A stretch of DNA of 64,000 bases. Source: Bacteroidales bacterium UBA2714. Its GTDB lineage: Bacteria > Bacteroidota > Bacteroidia > Bacteroidales > P3. A program made the translations under genes and the position numbers. The stretch covers positions 1,459-65,458 of the forward strand of contig DEKU01000060.1 of assembly GCA_002354035.1 (NCBI GenBank). The letters run 5' to 3'. The notes below the pieces were generated by a model. The model saw only the letters and a program-made list of their open reading frames with translations, made no database searches and was not told the DNA's origin. Shown here in pieces: positions 47,439 to 56,290 of the stretch (positions are counted from its first letter, which is position 1; each line of letters begins with the position of its first letter).

Positions 47439-48221
47439 TTATTTATTGATGAGGTTTATGATGGTGAGGACAAGGGTGATGGAGGACATGACGGTGGAGG
47501 ACCACATGCCTACAAAGTTCCGCGCTTCTTGACGGGTGGTGGAGGTGTTGTAGTTTTGAGTGATGATGAAGTCGTTTTGCTGGAGCATGAAGAAGGGGTC
47601 TTGGAAGACGGATGAGGAGCGGGGGTCGAGGTAGCGCATAACCATTTTGCCGTCGATTTCACGCATGATGGCTATCTTGTTTCGGTTGGTGTAGACGCTG
47701 AGGTCGCCACAGAGTGCGAGGGCTTCGAGGAAGGTGCAGCGTTCGTTGGTGATGGTGATGGATTTGCCGCCTTCGGCTCCGAGGAAGAAGATTTTGAAGT
47801 TGGCAAAGCGGACCATGATGACGGCCTGAGTGAGTAGGCCACCATCTTCCAGACGGTGTTTGAGGGTGTCTTGCAGTTCGAGGCGAGTGAGGCCGGCGAC
47901 GTGTATTTCGCCGAGGACTGGGAACTGTATGTTGCCGTTGACGTCGACGAGGTAGGCACCACGGGAGTTACCAGAAGTTCCGCCAATGGATTTGTTGCTG
48001 ATGTTGAATGGTTTGACAAGGTCTTCTTCGCCACTGGGGCCGTAGACGAAGATGTCCAGTTCGTCGTAGGGGCAAATTCGGGCCTGGAATTTGTTTTCCA
48101 GTTCAATCTGGCTCCCGTGCCGCATGTCTTGAAGGTAGTTGACTTGGCTGGGTGTTACACATGAGGTAAATGCAAGTGCCAGCCCGATAACAAGAAACGA
48201 TATTCTGATTTTTGTCTTCAT
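47439..48221 (-). CDS. Polysaccharide export outer-membrane lipoprotein, Wza/SLBB family
   Basis: Outer-membrane channel lipoprotein for surface polysaccharide. The product is 260 residues, short relative to E. coli Wza, typical of Bacteroidota. The signal peptide has a lipobox LAFTSC with Cys at about 21. The Poly_export domain is at QARICPYDELDIFVYGPSGEE, followed by VDVNGNIQFPVLGEIHVAGLTRLEL and an SLBB-type FLGAEGGKSITITNERCTFLEALALCGD. The C-terminal hydrophobic helix (STVMSSITLVLTIINLI) could anchor in the membrane. It forms an export pair with the Wzc-like gene downstream. Confidence 0.92.
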   Translation of the reverse strand: MKTKIRISFLVIGLALAFTSCVTPSQVNYLQDMRHGSQIELENKFQARICPYDELDIFVYGPSGEEDLVKPFNISNKSIGGTSGNSRGAYLVDVNGNIQFPVLGEIHVAGLTRLELQDTLKHRLEDGGLLTQAVIMVRFANFKIFFLGAEGGKSITITNERCTFLEALALCGDLSVYTNRNKIAIMREIDGKMVMRYLDPRSSSVFQDPFFMLQQNDFIITQNYNTSTTRQEARNFVGMWSSTVMSSITLVLTIINLINK

Positions 48222-48264
48222 GGGTTAGAAAAAATGTGTTCTAAATAACGATGGTGATGTCTTT

Positions 48265-49032
48265 TTATTGTTTGGGTTTGTTCTTTTTGTCGGCTTGATG
48301 GATGAGCATTCGTTTGACGATGTTTTTGAGGGATTGGGCAAGGTATTCCTTGAGGTGGGCTGGGCCCGGTTGGGTCCAGCGTTGGGGATGGGTGGTGATG
48401 AGGAGTTTAAGCCCTGACTGGCGGAGGGGTGAGCGGGGATTGGTGAGTTGGGCGATGATTTGGTCGGTGGTGTGGAAGGAGAGTCCCCGACGTGTCCAGT
48501 CATCTTGATGGTGGGGTATTTTGTCGCGGCGGCTGACGTTGTAGCCGTCCCAGCGGCGGCCGGTGTCGGTGATGTAGAGGGTGGTGGTGAAGTCTGTGTC
48601 GAAGTAGGGTTCGTTGGTTATGCCGAGGGTGTGGTAGTCGTAGCTTTGCCAGAGGTCGCGGCTGTCGTAGGGGCTGCGTGGGGAGCCGTGCATGCAGATG
48701 GAGGTGATGGGTGCCAGCGTTCGAAGTTGTTGCAGGTTTTTACAGAAGTCTTGGTAGGCTGCGACGATGTCGCCTCGGCATGTGGTGAGGGATTCGTAGT
48801 GGTAGCCAATTTCGTGCCCCAGGGCATGGATTTGTTGTATGATTTGGGGGTTGTAGCTTTCGGGGACGGTTCGGAAGTAGTAGGTGGCTTTCAGGTTGAG
48901 CTGATGTTCTATCTGTGCGGTGCGTAGCGAGTTGGCCGGCAGCAGGTCGACGTCGTGGCGCAGGGTGAAGGGGATATTGCTCTGGACGAGGGCGGTGAGG
49001 AGTTGTCGGTATTTGTCTAAGGTGAAGTCCAT
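48265..49032 (-). CDS. NodB-like polysaccharide deacetylase-family protein (WbmS-like)
   Basis: A 255-residue predicted cytoplasmic protein. The ATG at 49032 is used; the frame runs on upstream for 160 codons but that stretch is a proline/histidine-rich shadow of the preceding gene. Features: FTLRHDVDLLPANSL (HDVD, metal-type aspartates, about 22-36), LGHEIGYHYE (HxxxH-like) and SICMHGSPRSPYDSRDLW. This resembles the WbmS-type deacetylase-like proteins of O-antigen loci, whose reaction is not settled. It is 5 bases after the DUF354 gene, 43 before the Wza-like gene. Confidence 0.8.
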   Translation of the reverse strand: MDFTLDKYRQLLTALVQSNIPFTLRHDVDLLPANSLRTAQIEHQLNLKATYYFRTVPESYNPQIIQQIHALGHEIGYHYESLTTCRGDIVAAYQDFCKNLQQLRTLAPITSICMHGSPRSPYDSRDLWQSYDYHTLGITNEPYFDTDFTTTLYITDTGRRWDGYNVSRRDKIPHHQDDWTRRGLSFHTTDQIIAQLTNPRSPLRQSGLKLLITTHPQRWTQPGPAHLKEYLAQSLKNIVKRMLIHQADKKNKPKQ

Positions 49033-49037
49033 AGGGT

Positions 49038-50060
49038 TTATAGTGTGGTGAGAATTTGGACGATTTGGTTGTTGATGTCGCCTATTTGTGTGTAATATTG
49101 TTCGCGTCGTTGTTGCCACAGCTCTTTTTGAGGGTTGGAGGCCAGGTTCTGGGCTTGGGCGATGGCTCGTTCGGGGTCGGCAATGTTGTAGAGGAGGTTG
49201 TGCTGGTTTTGCAACATGATGAAATTCGACATGTCGTCGGGGCCGACAAATGAGTTGGAACGGATGGCGGGTGTGCCGAGTAGTGCTGCCTCGGCCGACA
49301 TGGTTTGTGAGTCGCCTACATACAGGTTGGCGCCGCTGAGCACATGGTGGATGAGAGCGGCCGGGGTGGGTAGCTGGTACTGGGCCAGTTGTTGGGGTAG
49401 CGGCTTTTCGGAGGAGATATAGACGGTGAGGTATTGGGAGAGGGTGCTGACGAGTTTCTCTTTTTGCTGCTGGGTGAATCCGTATCGACCCACATCGTGG
49501 TTGGCCTGCCATCCAACGAAACGCAGTACGGCGTAAGGCTGCTGTAGGTTGTAGCGTTGGATGACCGTGGGGTCGGGTTGGAATACCGATGGAGCAAGGT
49601 AGCAGTCCTCGAATATCCCCGCTACACGGATGTGCTTTTTACCATAGTCCAGTTTGAAGGATTGGGGTGTGATTACCCTTGTGCAGATTGGTACCACAAA
49701 CCGGTTGTTGATCGTGACCACCTCGGAGTCGATGAAGATGACTGATTTGTGATGCAGGAGTTTGGCTGTGAAAGTGCCATACCACGACCCCTTGGACACT
49801 ATGATGTCGGGGTTGTAGCGTCGAGCAATGGCAAGGTAATTCTTGATTAGCGAGAATGTGCCAAGAATCTTGGTTGCCATGCTTTTATGGTGTTTGCCAA
49901 AGATGGTGTAGGGTATATTTTCTTCTTTCAGTACGTTGAGTAGAACATCTTTGTCGCGAGCCAGAACAAGGATTTGGTGCCCTTGTTGCTGGAGGATTTG
50001 CATGATGTATTTGAACTGGTAGTAGTGCTTTGGGTGATTGAGCTCAAAAATGTATTTCAC
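49038..50060 (-). CDS. DUF354 (glycosyltransferase-B-like) protein
   Basis: A 340-residue protein with a GT-B fold look: N-terminal MKYIFELNHPKHYYQFKYIM, NPDIIVSKGSWYGTFTAKLL, then FIDSEVV and a C-terminal nucleotide-sugar-like half with GANLYVGDSQTMSAEAALLGTPAIRSNSFVG (split across about 240-272), typical of DUF354 and UDP-GlcNAc 2-epimerase-like proteins. No signal or membrane span. It is likely a glycosyltransferase or epimerase in sugar transfer; the exact reaction is unknown. It sits 12 bases after the hexapeptide transferase gene. Confidence 0.8.
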   Translation of the reverse strand: MKYIFELNHPKHYYQFKYIMQILQQQGHQILVLARDKDVLLNVLKEENIPYTIFGKHHKSMATKILGTFSLIKNYLAIARRYNPDIIVSKGSWYGTFTAKLLHHKSVIFIDSEVVTINNRFVVPICTRVITPQSFKLDYGKKHIRVAGIFEDCYLAPSVFQPDPTVIQRYNLQQPYAVLRFVGWQANHDVGRYGFTQQQKEKLVSTLSQYLTVYISSEKPLPQQLAQYQLPTPAALIHHVLSGANLYVGDSQTMSAEAALLGTPAIRSNSFVGPDDMSNFIMLQNQHNLLYNIADPERAIAQAQNLASNPQKELWQQRREQYYTQIGDINNQIVQILTTL

Positions 50061-50072
50061 GGTGAGACTGTT

Positions 50073-50573
50073 TTAATTGTTTGAGGTGCTGTTGGGCTGG
50101 TATGTTTTGACGACTTTGGCGGGTGATCCGACGGCAACGCTGTAGGGTGGTATGTCGTGTGTGACGAGACTTCCGGCGCCGATGATGGCTCCTTCGCCGA
50201 TGGTGACACCAGGCATGATAATGCTGCCGATTCCGATATGGCAGTTGTCTTTGAGTACCACTTTGGCGGTTTTGAAAGGCCAGTCTTTGGCTTTGATGCC
50301 AGGCGTGTAGCATTCCATGTCGCGTTTGTGGCAAATGATTTTAACACCGTAAGTGATGAATACGCCACTTCCGATTTCGATGAGTTCGGGGTTGTGGTCG
50401 TCGAGTAGCACGTTTCGAGCGATTCTGCTGTTTTTGCCGATTTTTACTCCTCGAAGACGGTGGATGGTCGTGGTCACCTGATGGGGAAAGGTGAACATGG
50501 CAATGTCGGAGAGGGTGTGTGTCCAGATGCCTTTGAGGATTGATTTCAATGTGCGTCGTTCAACGTATTGCAT
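50073..50573 (-). CDS. Hexapeptide-repeat acyltransferase
   Basis: Transfers acetyl or another acyl group, probably onto a sugar. The product is 166 residues from ATG at 50573; an earlier in-frame start (50666) would overlap the opine dehydrogenase gene by 35 bases and adds an unstructured lead. Left-handed beta-helix repeats run from VKIGKNSRIARNVLLDDHNPE to IGIGSIIMPGVTIGEGAIIGAGS, ending with the typical DIPPYSVAVGSPAKVVK cap. Substrate unclear. Together with the DegT aminotransferase it could form an N-acetylated amino sugar. Confidence 0.88.
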   Translation of the reverse strand: MQYVERRTLKSILKGIWTHTLSDIAMFTFPHQVTTTIHRLRGVKIGKNSRIARNVLLDDHNPELIEIGSGVFITYGVKIICHKRDMECYTPGIKAKDWPFKTAKVVLKDNCHIGIGSIIMPGVTIGEGAIIGAGSLVTHDIPPYSVAVGSPAKVVKTYQPNSTSNN

Positions 50574-50631
50574 GATTTGTCGGGTTGTTGAGACGTGGTT
50601 GATGGGTTCTGTGGTGCCGGGAAGAGGTGGA

Positions 50632-51837
50632 TTAGTCGATGCAGTCTTCGATGGAGTTGAAACCATAGAAGGCGGGAATGCCCGACTTGAGGTGTTCCCT
50701 CAGGTCCGGGCTGTCCAACACGAGATGGTTATCTTCGTTTATTATTGTTTCTTGCCGCACGAGTTGGGCCCACTGCAGGATTTCGTCGATGGTAGGTGTA
50801 TGAATGTTTAGTTTTTCGGCCATCCATTTCGCGATACAGTTACCGTAGTAGATGTCGTCGAGGAAGAACCGGTGGTTGCGGTCTATCTCCCAAAGCCCGT
50901 CAGCATTCTGAACAACAGGAGTACCGATAGATATGAGGGTTTGGGAAGTGATGAAAGACTCCTTGATGTCGGTGTTGTGGGATTGATAGGAAAACCGCTC
51001 TAATGCAAGGTAGTCCATCATGTAATGATAGTCTTTTTCTGGGTGGAGAGTTATGATGGCATTACGGATTTGGGAGTAGTCGTCATCCAGTCGGGCAAGC
51101 AGCTGTGCCGAGATGTCGTCATAGTCTTTGTAGAACCACGGCACATCTTCCCTTCTCTTCCAGGTTTTCCCATATACTTTGTACAGGCCAAGGCAGCGCG
51201 AAGTGTGGATAATCTGGTTGTCGACGGAGAGGGTCAGCGACAGGAAGTTGTCGCTTTGCTCCACTTTCCCTTTGCCAAACCAGTGATAGCAAATGTGGTC
51301 GAGAAGCTCTTCGTTGATTTGAGGGAAGAACTCATGGGGCGAGCAGGCGGCATAGTTCACTGCCTTGCAACCATAGGTGACGCCCGTTTGGCCGTATTTG
51401 ATGATGCGGCATACCCATGGGATAAGGCCAAAGGCAAAGGTGACAATGTTGTGGAGGTTGTATAGATTCTTCACCTCGTCAACCATCCAGTTCCATCCCC
51501 CTTGGCCATAAAGTGTGCCCACAAAAACGGTCTTCTCCCTGTTTATGTAAGGTGCAATATTGTGCAGGGCAACGCGGTATTTGTGTACCGGCATGCAGAA
51601 TACGATGTAGTCGGCTTCGGGTATGAGTGATTCGGCATCGCTGGAGGCGCGGCTCAGCGTGCCGGAATAGGTGCCCAGAATATCGCCCTGGGGGTTGTGC
51701 CATTCGAGGTCAATTTGATTGTGCCATTGCTCAGGTCTGGAAGTATAGATCGATACATCAAACATCGATCTGTTCAGCAGTGGTATCAGAGTGTGGGCGC
51801 TGCTTCCGCCCCCACATATTACGAGTTTCTTTTTCAT
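50632..51837 (-). CDS. Opine (octopine/nopaline) dehydrogenase-like NAD(P)-binding protein
   Basis: A 401-residue protein starting at ATG 51837, overlapping the CapK-like gene by 4 bases (ATGA). N-terminal Rossmann fold KLVICGGGSSAHTLIPLLNR (GGGSSAH, about 5-24), then EADYIVFCMPVHKYRVAL and a C-terminal helical domain like the NAD/NADP octopine/nopaline dehydrogenase family (YGTLYGQGG-type region seen as FVGTLYGQGGWNWM). That family couples an amino acid to an alpha-keto acid reductively. In a glycan operon, a carboxyalkyl-amino-acid decoration is possible. The remote relation means it could instead be a plain sugar oxidoreductase. Confidence 0.72.
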   Translation of the reverse strand: MKKKLVICGGGSSAHTLIPLLNRSMFDVSIYTSRPEQWHNQIDLEWHNPQGDILGTYSGTLSRASSDAESLIPEADYIVFCMPVHKYRVALHNIAPYINREKTVFVGTLYGQGGWNWMVDEVKNLYNLHNIVTFAFGLIPWVCRIIKYGQTGVTYGCKAVNYAACSPHEFFPQINEELLDHICYHWFGKGKVEQSDNFLSLTLSVDNQIIHTSRCLGLYKVYGKTWKRREDVPWFYKDYDDISAQLLARLDDDYSQIRNAIITLHPEKDYHYMMDYLALERFSYQSHNTDIKESFITSQTLISIGTPVVQNADGLWEIDRNHRFFLDDIYYGNCIAKWMAEKLNIHTPTIDEILQWAQLVRQETIINEDNHLVLDSPDLREHLKSGIPAFYGFNSIEDCID

Positions 51838-53237
51838 GCGTAGGAATGTTCGTATTCGGAAATGCAATAGTCTTCCTTCCCTGATGGTAGACAGGGAATA
51901 TCGTTTACAAACTGGAGACTCACTTCCGATTCCTTGAAATGTTTACGGTAGTTCTCTAAAATATAGTTGAATTGCTCTTTGGGCTCATCCCCATTCTTAA
52001 GCTTGATAAGGATAGCGATGTCCCCCTGGCGGTCCTGCCGGATTTGGTATTTGTCAATCTTGTTATACAGCTCCCGGTGTTCCGGTATCTGGAAGTTGAG
52101 GTCGGGGTATAACATAATGGGGAGCATGGTGGGAGAGATGGGGGTGCCCTGCTTGTTGTACATCAGCCGTCCAGCCCGGCCCATCACCTCGCCGATCAGC
52201 CGGGTGCCGCGGCCGCACGAGCATCGCTCCTTTTTAATGTAAGCCATATCGCCCACATGGTAGCGCAAAAATGGGAAAGCATAGTTGTCCAAATCTGTAG
52301 TGCACACATGCCCGATTTCTCCATCCGGGAGCGGACGGCCCTCCCTGTCCGTAATCTCTATTATGCAAGCCTCCTCCGTAATATGCAGCCCCTCGTGGCG
52401 GGGACACTCGTGCGAGAGGATTCCCCCGTCGCCAGCACCGTAAGCGTCGTAAACAGGAGCCTTGAAAACCCCCTCCAACTTCCGTCGGTATTCGTCCACC
52501 AGCACCTCGCCGGTAGTCAGCACCGCCTTGATGGGGCAGACGGGCAGCCCGTGCTCCTTGATATAGCGTGCCAGGATGTACAACGCCGAGCCGTAACCCC
52601 GCAGTGCCGAAGGCCTAATCCTCATCAAGCTCTCATAGTGCGACTGCAAACACTCCTCCGTCACATCCGCACTGCTGAACTTATGATTGCGCATTATGAT
52701 GCTATCGTACAAACCCTTGGGCGACAAAAAAACCTTCTTCTGATTGATAGAATTCCCCCCAAACGAGAAAATTTTGTCGCCCAGATGCACACCGTACCAA
52801 CCCCAGGCCCTCAGTGTCGAAGCCTTCCAGCTGCTCCATTCGTCAGCATCCGTGCAGAAATCCAGCGGTGTGCCCGTGCTGCCACCTGTCGAACTCCGTC
52901 TCAGCCGCTTCGGGTCCACAGCCCGGCTCAACATATTGTCGTAATTCTCTCGAATAATCTGCTTGGTCAGCACCGGCAACACCCTCAAATCCTCTCGGGT
53001 GCGGATATCCTCCGGCCGGACTCCAAGCCCGTCGAACAGCTGCTTGTAGTAAGGAACCGTCTCGTAACAATGCTTCACCAGCCGCTGGAGCTTGGCGTCC
53101 TGAATGGCCTTAATCTTCTCCTCCGGCAAAAAGTCCTCCCTCTGCATCCTTCTCAACTCTGCCGCCACACGGCTCCCACCTGCCAAATCGCCCATGGGAA
53201 GAAACAAATACCTGTCCAAAAAATTATACAGACTCAT
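51834..53237 (-). CDS. CapK/PaaK-like adenylate-forming enzyme
   Basis: A 467-residue protein of the phenylacetate-CoA ligase-like (CapK) group, which forms acyl- or aminoacyl-adenylates. Seen: IRTREDLRVLPVLTKQIIREN, the phosphate loop RSSTGGSTGTPLDF (about 113-126), YGAGDGGILSHECPRH (about 268-283), TDLDNYAFPFLRYHVGDMAYI and a CSCGRG zinc-like motif. The ATG at 53237 was chosen over a TTG at 53246. It overlaps the GT4 gene by 14 bases and opine dehydrogenase by 4. It probably activates the acid for attachment to a carrier or sugar. CapK proteins occur in capsule loci without settled function. Confidence 0.85.
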   Translation of the reverse strand: MSLYNFLDRYLFLPMGDLAGGSRVAAELRRMQREDFLPEEKIKAIQDAKLQRLVKHCYETVPYYKQLFDGLGVRPEDIRTREDLRVLPVLTKQIIRENYDNMLSRAVDPKRLRRSSTGGSTGTPLDFCTDADEWSSWKASTLRAWGWYGVHLGDKIFSFGGNSINQKKVFLSPKGLYDSIIMRNHKFSSADVTEECLQSHYESLMRIRPSALRGYGSALYILARYIKEHGLPVCPIKAVLTTGEVLVDEYRRKLEGVFKAPVYDAYGAGDGGILSHECPRHEGLHITEEACIIEITDREGRPLPDGEIGHVCTTDLDNYAFPFLRYHVGDMAYIKKERCSCGRGTRLIGEVMGRAGRLMYNKQGTPISPTMLPIMLYPDLNFQIPEHRELYNKIDKYQIRQDRQGDIAILIKLKNGDEPKEQFNYILENYRKHFKESEVSLQFVNDIPCLPSGKEDYCISEYEHSYA

Positions 53238-54153
53238 AAATATCAATGATTTTTCTGGCTATACACTCAGTAGTGATACCGTATTCCTCAATCCGCTCCC
53301 GACCGCTGGTGCGACCCCCGCGCTGCAAAGCCTGCGCCAAGCCCAGCGCCAGCGCCCGTGTGTCGCCACAAGGAGCCACATACGTACCCTCCACCCCTTG
53401 CGTAATCCACTTCACATCCCCCACATCCGTGCTCACCACAGGGCAGTTGCACGCCATCGCCTCCTTCATTACATTCGGCGAACCCTCCGACTCCGACGTA
53501 AGCAGCATCACGTCCGCCGCGCAAAAATACTTCACCATCTCATCGTGCGGCTTATTGTAGACCGGATACAGACACACACCCTCGTCCTTCAGCAGCTCCA
53601 CCGCCTCCTGCGCCCACTCAAACCGCTTCTCTACCCGCGACGGGTCCGAACACCAAATCACATACCTCTTGTTGGGTAAGAAACCGCACGCCCTGCGCGC
53701 CTCATCCTGTGGCATGATGGCAAACTGACTTAGATTCACCCCGTTCGGCACCACAGGCAACGCCATACCCAGCTGGTCCGCCGTCCGCTGCGACTTTACA
53801 ATTGTCGCGTCCCACAAATGCTTGATGCAAAACCTTACCCACTTCAACTTGAAATTCTTGTGCGGAAAACTGCCCAGAATTGAAACCACCACCCGCGCAC
53901 GAGAGCCCAACGTGGCCAGCCACGCCACCACTCCGCACACCGAATAGTGCGCATGCACTATGTCCGCATTTTCGCTCCTCACCACCTTCCGCAGCTGCCC
54001 CACCGCGCGCGCATACGACCGCCAGCCCTTGCCCCGCACTGGGAAAAGCACCATCTCCAGTCCCTCCTCTCGGAGCGACTCAAACTGCGACCGCACAAAC
54101 GCGCTCACACCACCTACACGCTTGTTACCGCTTGCAACAAATATTACCTTCAT
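53224..54153 (-). CDS. Glycosyltransferase, GT4 type
   Basis: A 309-residue GT-B glycosyltransferase. Features: MKVIFVASGNKRVGGVSAFVRSQFE (split, N-terminal acceptor domain), ADIVHAHYSVCGVVAWLA, PNGVNLSQF, and the C-terminal donor-binding segment DVMLLTSESEGSPNVMKEAMACNCPVVSTDVGD (split, about 216-248), which has the GT4 E-x7-E motif. Donor and acceptor unknown. The coding strand is G-rich (V, G, R, E codons), unlike most window genes. It starts exactly next to the epimerase stop. Confidence 0.93.
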   Translation of the reverse strand: MKVIFVASGNKRVGGVSAFVRSQFESLREEGLEMVLFPVRGKGWRSYARAVGQLRKVVRSENADIVHAHYSVCGVVAWLATLGSRARVVVSILGSFPHKNFKLKWVRFCIKHLWDATIVKSQRTADQLGMALPVVPNGVNLSQFAIMPQDEARRACGFLPNKRYVIWCSDPSRVEKRFEWAQEAVELLKDEGVCLYPVYNKPHDEMVKYFCAADVMLLTSESEGSPNVMKEAMACNCPVVSTDVGDVKWITQGVEGTYVAPCGDTRALALGLAQALQRGGRTSGRERIEEYGITTECIARKIIDIYESV

Positions 54154-55170
54154 CTATCTGAGATTATTCCAGTACCACTCGCACGCCTTGGCAAAACCCC
54201 TCAGCGCATCATACTCTGGCTCATACCCCAGCACCCGCCTTGCTTTCTCAATCGACGCCTGCGAATGCGGAATATCGCCCGGCCGGTTGTCGCGATACGT
54301 AGGCTCTATGCTCCCGATCGCACCGTCAAAACGCGACAAATTCCCCCGCAGGCACGCAAACAACTCGTTCAGCGTCGTGTTGCCCCCGTAAGCCACGTTG
54401 AACACCGCATCCCGTGGAGCATCCTCCGGCAGCTTCGCGTTATACTCCGCTAACCGACTTTGCAACACATCGCTCGGCGTCAGCGCCGCTCGCCAGTTGG
54501 CCTGAATAACATTGTCCACATACGTAAAGTCTCTCGAATAACTCCCGTCCCCGTTGATAAACGGCGACTGATGTGCCATCAAGGCCTTAACCCACAGCGG
54601 AATCACCGCCGCGTAGGCCCCGTTCGGGTCCTGCCTGCGGCCGAACACATTGAAATACCGCAGACCCACCGTTTCCATGCCATACAGATTCGAAAACACA
54701 TTGGCGTAAAGCTCGTCAACCAACTTCGTGATGGCGTAAGGCGAGAGCGGACGTCCAATCAGATGCTCCCTCTTCGGCAACGCCTTGCTGTCGCCATACG
54801 TCGACGAACTGGCCGCATACACAAACCTGCCCACCCCCGCGTCGCGCGCTGCCACCAGCATATTCAAAAACCCGTCCACATTGTTCGCATTAGTATTGAT
54901 AGGGTCGTTGATGCTGCGGGGCACACTGCCCAGCGCCGCCTCGTGCAGCACAACGTCGCAGCCCTCCACCGCCCTCCGGCAAGTGTCAAGATCCCTGATG
55001 TCACCCTCCACAAACCGGAAAGACGGCTTCCCCAGCAAATGCTCAATATTGCGCTGGAAACCCGTTGAGAGATTGTCCAAACACACCACATCGAAACCCT
55101 CACCAACAAAATATTCACACAAGTTCGACCCGATAAATCCAGCCCCTCCAGTAATGATTATTTTTGTCAT
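54154..55170 (-). CDS. UDP-sugar 4-epimerase, WbpP/TviC-like SDR
   Basis: Interconverts UDP-GlcNAc/UDP-GalNAc or their uronic acids at C4. The product is 338 residues. It shows the Rossmann GGAGFIGSNLCEYF (about 8-21), VVCLDNLSTGFQRNIEHL, ASSSTYGDSKALPKREH with Ser-Ser-Ser, the catalytic YAITK (YxxxK), LRYFNVFGRRQDPNGAYAAVIP and RDFTYVDNV. The signature EAALGSVPRSINDP and PNGAYAAVIP are characteristic of the WbpP subgroup. Strongly G-rich coding strand. It supplies nucleotide sugar for the neighbouring transferases. Confidence 0.9.
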   Translation of the reverse strand: MTKIIITGGAGFIGSNLCEYFVGEGFDVVCLDNLSTGFQRNIEHLLGKPSFRFVEGDIRDLDTCRRAVEGCDVVLHEAALGSVPRSINDPINTNANNVDGFLNMLVAARDAGVGRFVYAASSSTYGDSKALPKREHLIGRPLSPYAITKLVDELYANVFSNLYGMETVGLRYFNVFGRRQDPNGAYAAVIPLWVKALMAHQSPFINGDGSYSRDFTYVDNVIQANWRAALTPSDVLQSRLAEYNAKLPEDAPRDAVFNVAYGGNTTLNELFACLRGNLSRFDGAIGSIEPTYRDNRPGDIPHSQASIEKARRVLGYEPEYDALRGFAKACEWYWNNLR

Positions 55171-55211
55171 AGAAATAAAACAGTGATAAAATACAAATTA
55201 ATAAGAAACAA

Positions 55212-56222
55212 TCAACCTAAATTCAAACGTCGTTTGATGCGTTCGAAATCCTCGCGGATACCCTCCGCCGAACAGCGCTGCCATGCCTTGTTGTCCGGCT
55301 CATAGTTGGCCTCCACAACCACCCAGCCCTCGTTCGTGAGCGCCATATCCCAGCCCACAAAACGGATGTCTGTAAGCATCTTGGCCATACGCTTCACCGT
55401 CTCCAGCATCTCGTCCCAGCGGGGAATGGTCACCCCCACCAGCGGGACCCCCGTGTCGGGATGTGTCGAGTACTGACCCTTGTCCTTGCTCACCGCGCGC
55501 AGCGTCCTGCCCGACCTCACATCCACCGTCACCGAGATACCCCCAGCGCTGTAATTGTCTACCACCGTCCCACCACGGCCGATGCGCCACGTGGGCCACA
55601 GCGGCTCAACCTCGTCGTCGAACCGCACCGTGTTTATGCGTACCGTGTTGACAGAGCCAGGATGCACAGCCGCCATAAAGTCGGCCTGTTTGATCCGCTC
55701 CTCGGCCATAAATCCCTCGCTATAGCTGGACACAAGGCCGGCCAGTTCGGTGTCGTCATATTTCGACGCCTCCACCAAGCACACACCCCTACCTTCGCAC
55801 TCCGAAATAGGTTTCAGGATTACACTGCCGTGTCTGCGAGCAAACTCCACAAAGGCCGCCTTGCTTTGGGGTAAACCGGCCTCGCCCTGACTGATGGCCA
55901 GGACGTCGCGGTGGTAGTAGTCTTTGAAAAAGCGGTAGCATTTCGCTTTGTCGCTCAGGACAGACGTCTCGGTCACGTTGTTCACCTTCCGCAGAAAGAG
56001 GATGTCCTCTTTGCGTGGCACAAGATTCTTCCGTTGTTCTTCGGTCAATGTGATATAGTTGTAATATTCAAGTTCATCCAATGAGAAGTGCTTGAAGAAG
56101 TAAGCTTTGAGCAGAATGGAGTAATGCCTAATCCATGTGGCGGGATTATGTACACCGCTCCTGCGTAAGTATTTGTTGGTCCATCGGTTGAAACGGAATA
56201 CTTTCTTGATGTATGGGTTCAT
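55212..56222 (-). CDS. Sugar-transfer-associated ATP-grasp protein
   Basis: A 336-residue protein of the ATPgrasp_ST type. From MNPYIKKVFRFNRWTNKYLRR, the ATP-grasp core appears: KAKCYRFFKDYY, GSVILKPISECEGRGVCLVE (lysine and glycine-rich loop, about 148-167), NTVRINTVRF, YSAGGISVTVDV, and the metal-binding VVVEANYEPDNKAWQ (about 301-315). The family ligates an acid to an amine or hydroxyl with ATP and is seen in surface-glycan loci, usually without known substrate. Probably links an amino acid or similar group. The ATG at 56222 is used; 56264 would extend into a stretch with no family match. Confidence 0.83.
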   Translation of the reverse strand: MNPYIKKVFRFNRWTNKYLRRSGVHNPATWIRHYSILLKAYFFKHFSLDELEYYNYITLTEEQRKNLVPRKEDILFLRKVNNVTETSVLSDKAKCYRFFKDYYHRDVLAISQGEAGLPQSKAAFVEFARRHGSVILKPISECEGRGVCLVEASKYDDTELAGLVSSYSEGFMAEERIKQADFMAAVHPGSVNTVRINTVRFDDEVEPLWPTWRIGRGGTVVDNYSAGGISVTVDVRSGRTLRAVSKDKGQYSTHPDTGVPLVGVTIPRWDEMLETVKRMAKMLTDIRFVGWDMALTNEGWVVVEANYEPDNKAWQRCSAEGIREDFERIKRRLNLG

Positions 56223-56290
56223 TGTAAAAATGTATGTTTTGATGCTTTGAAAAACGGGTGGCATCCCTCCGACTTTTTGAAAAGGGGAGT

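Noticed and set aside
49033..49512. N-terminal extension of the WbmS-like protein
   Set aside because: It overlaps the DUF354 gene completely and reads as proline/histidine filler.
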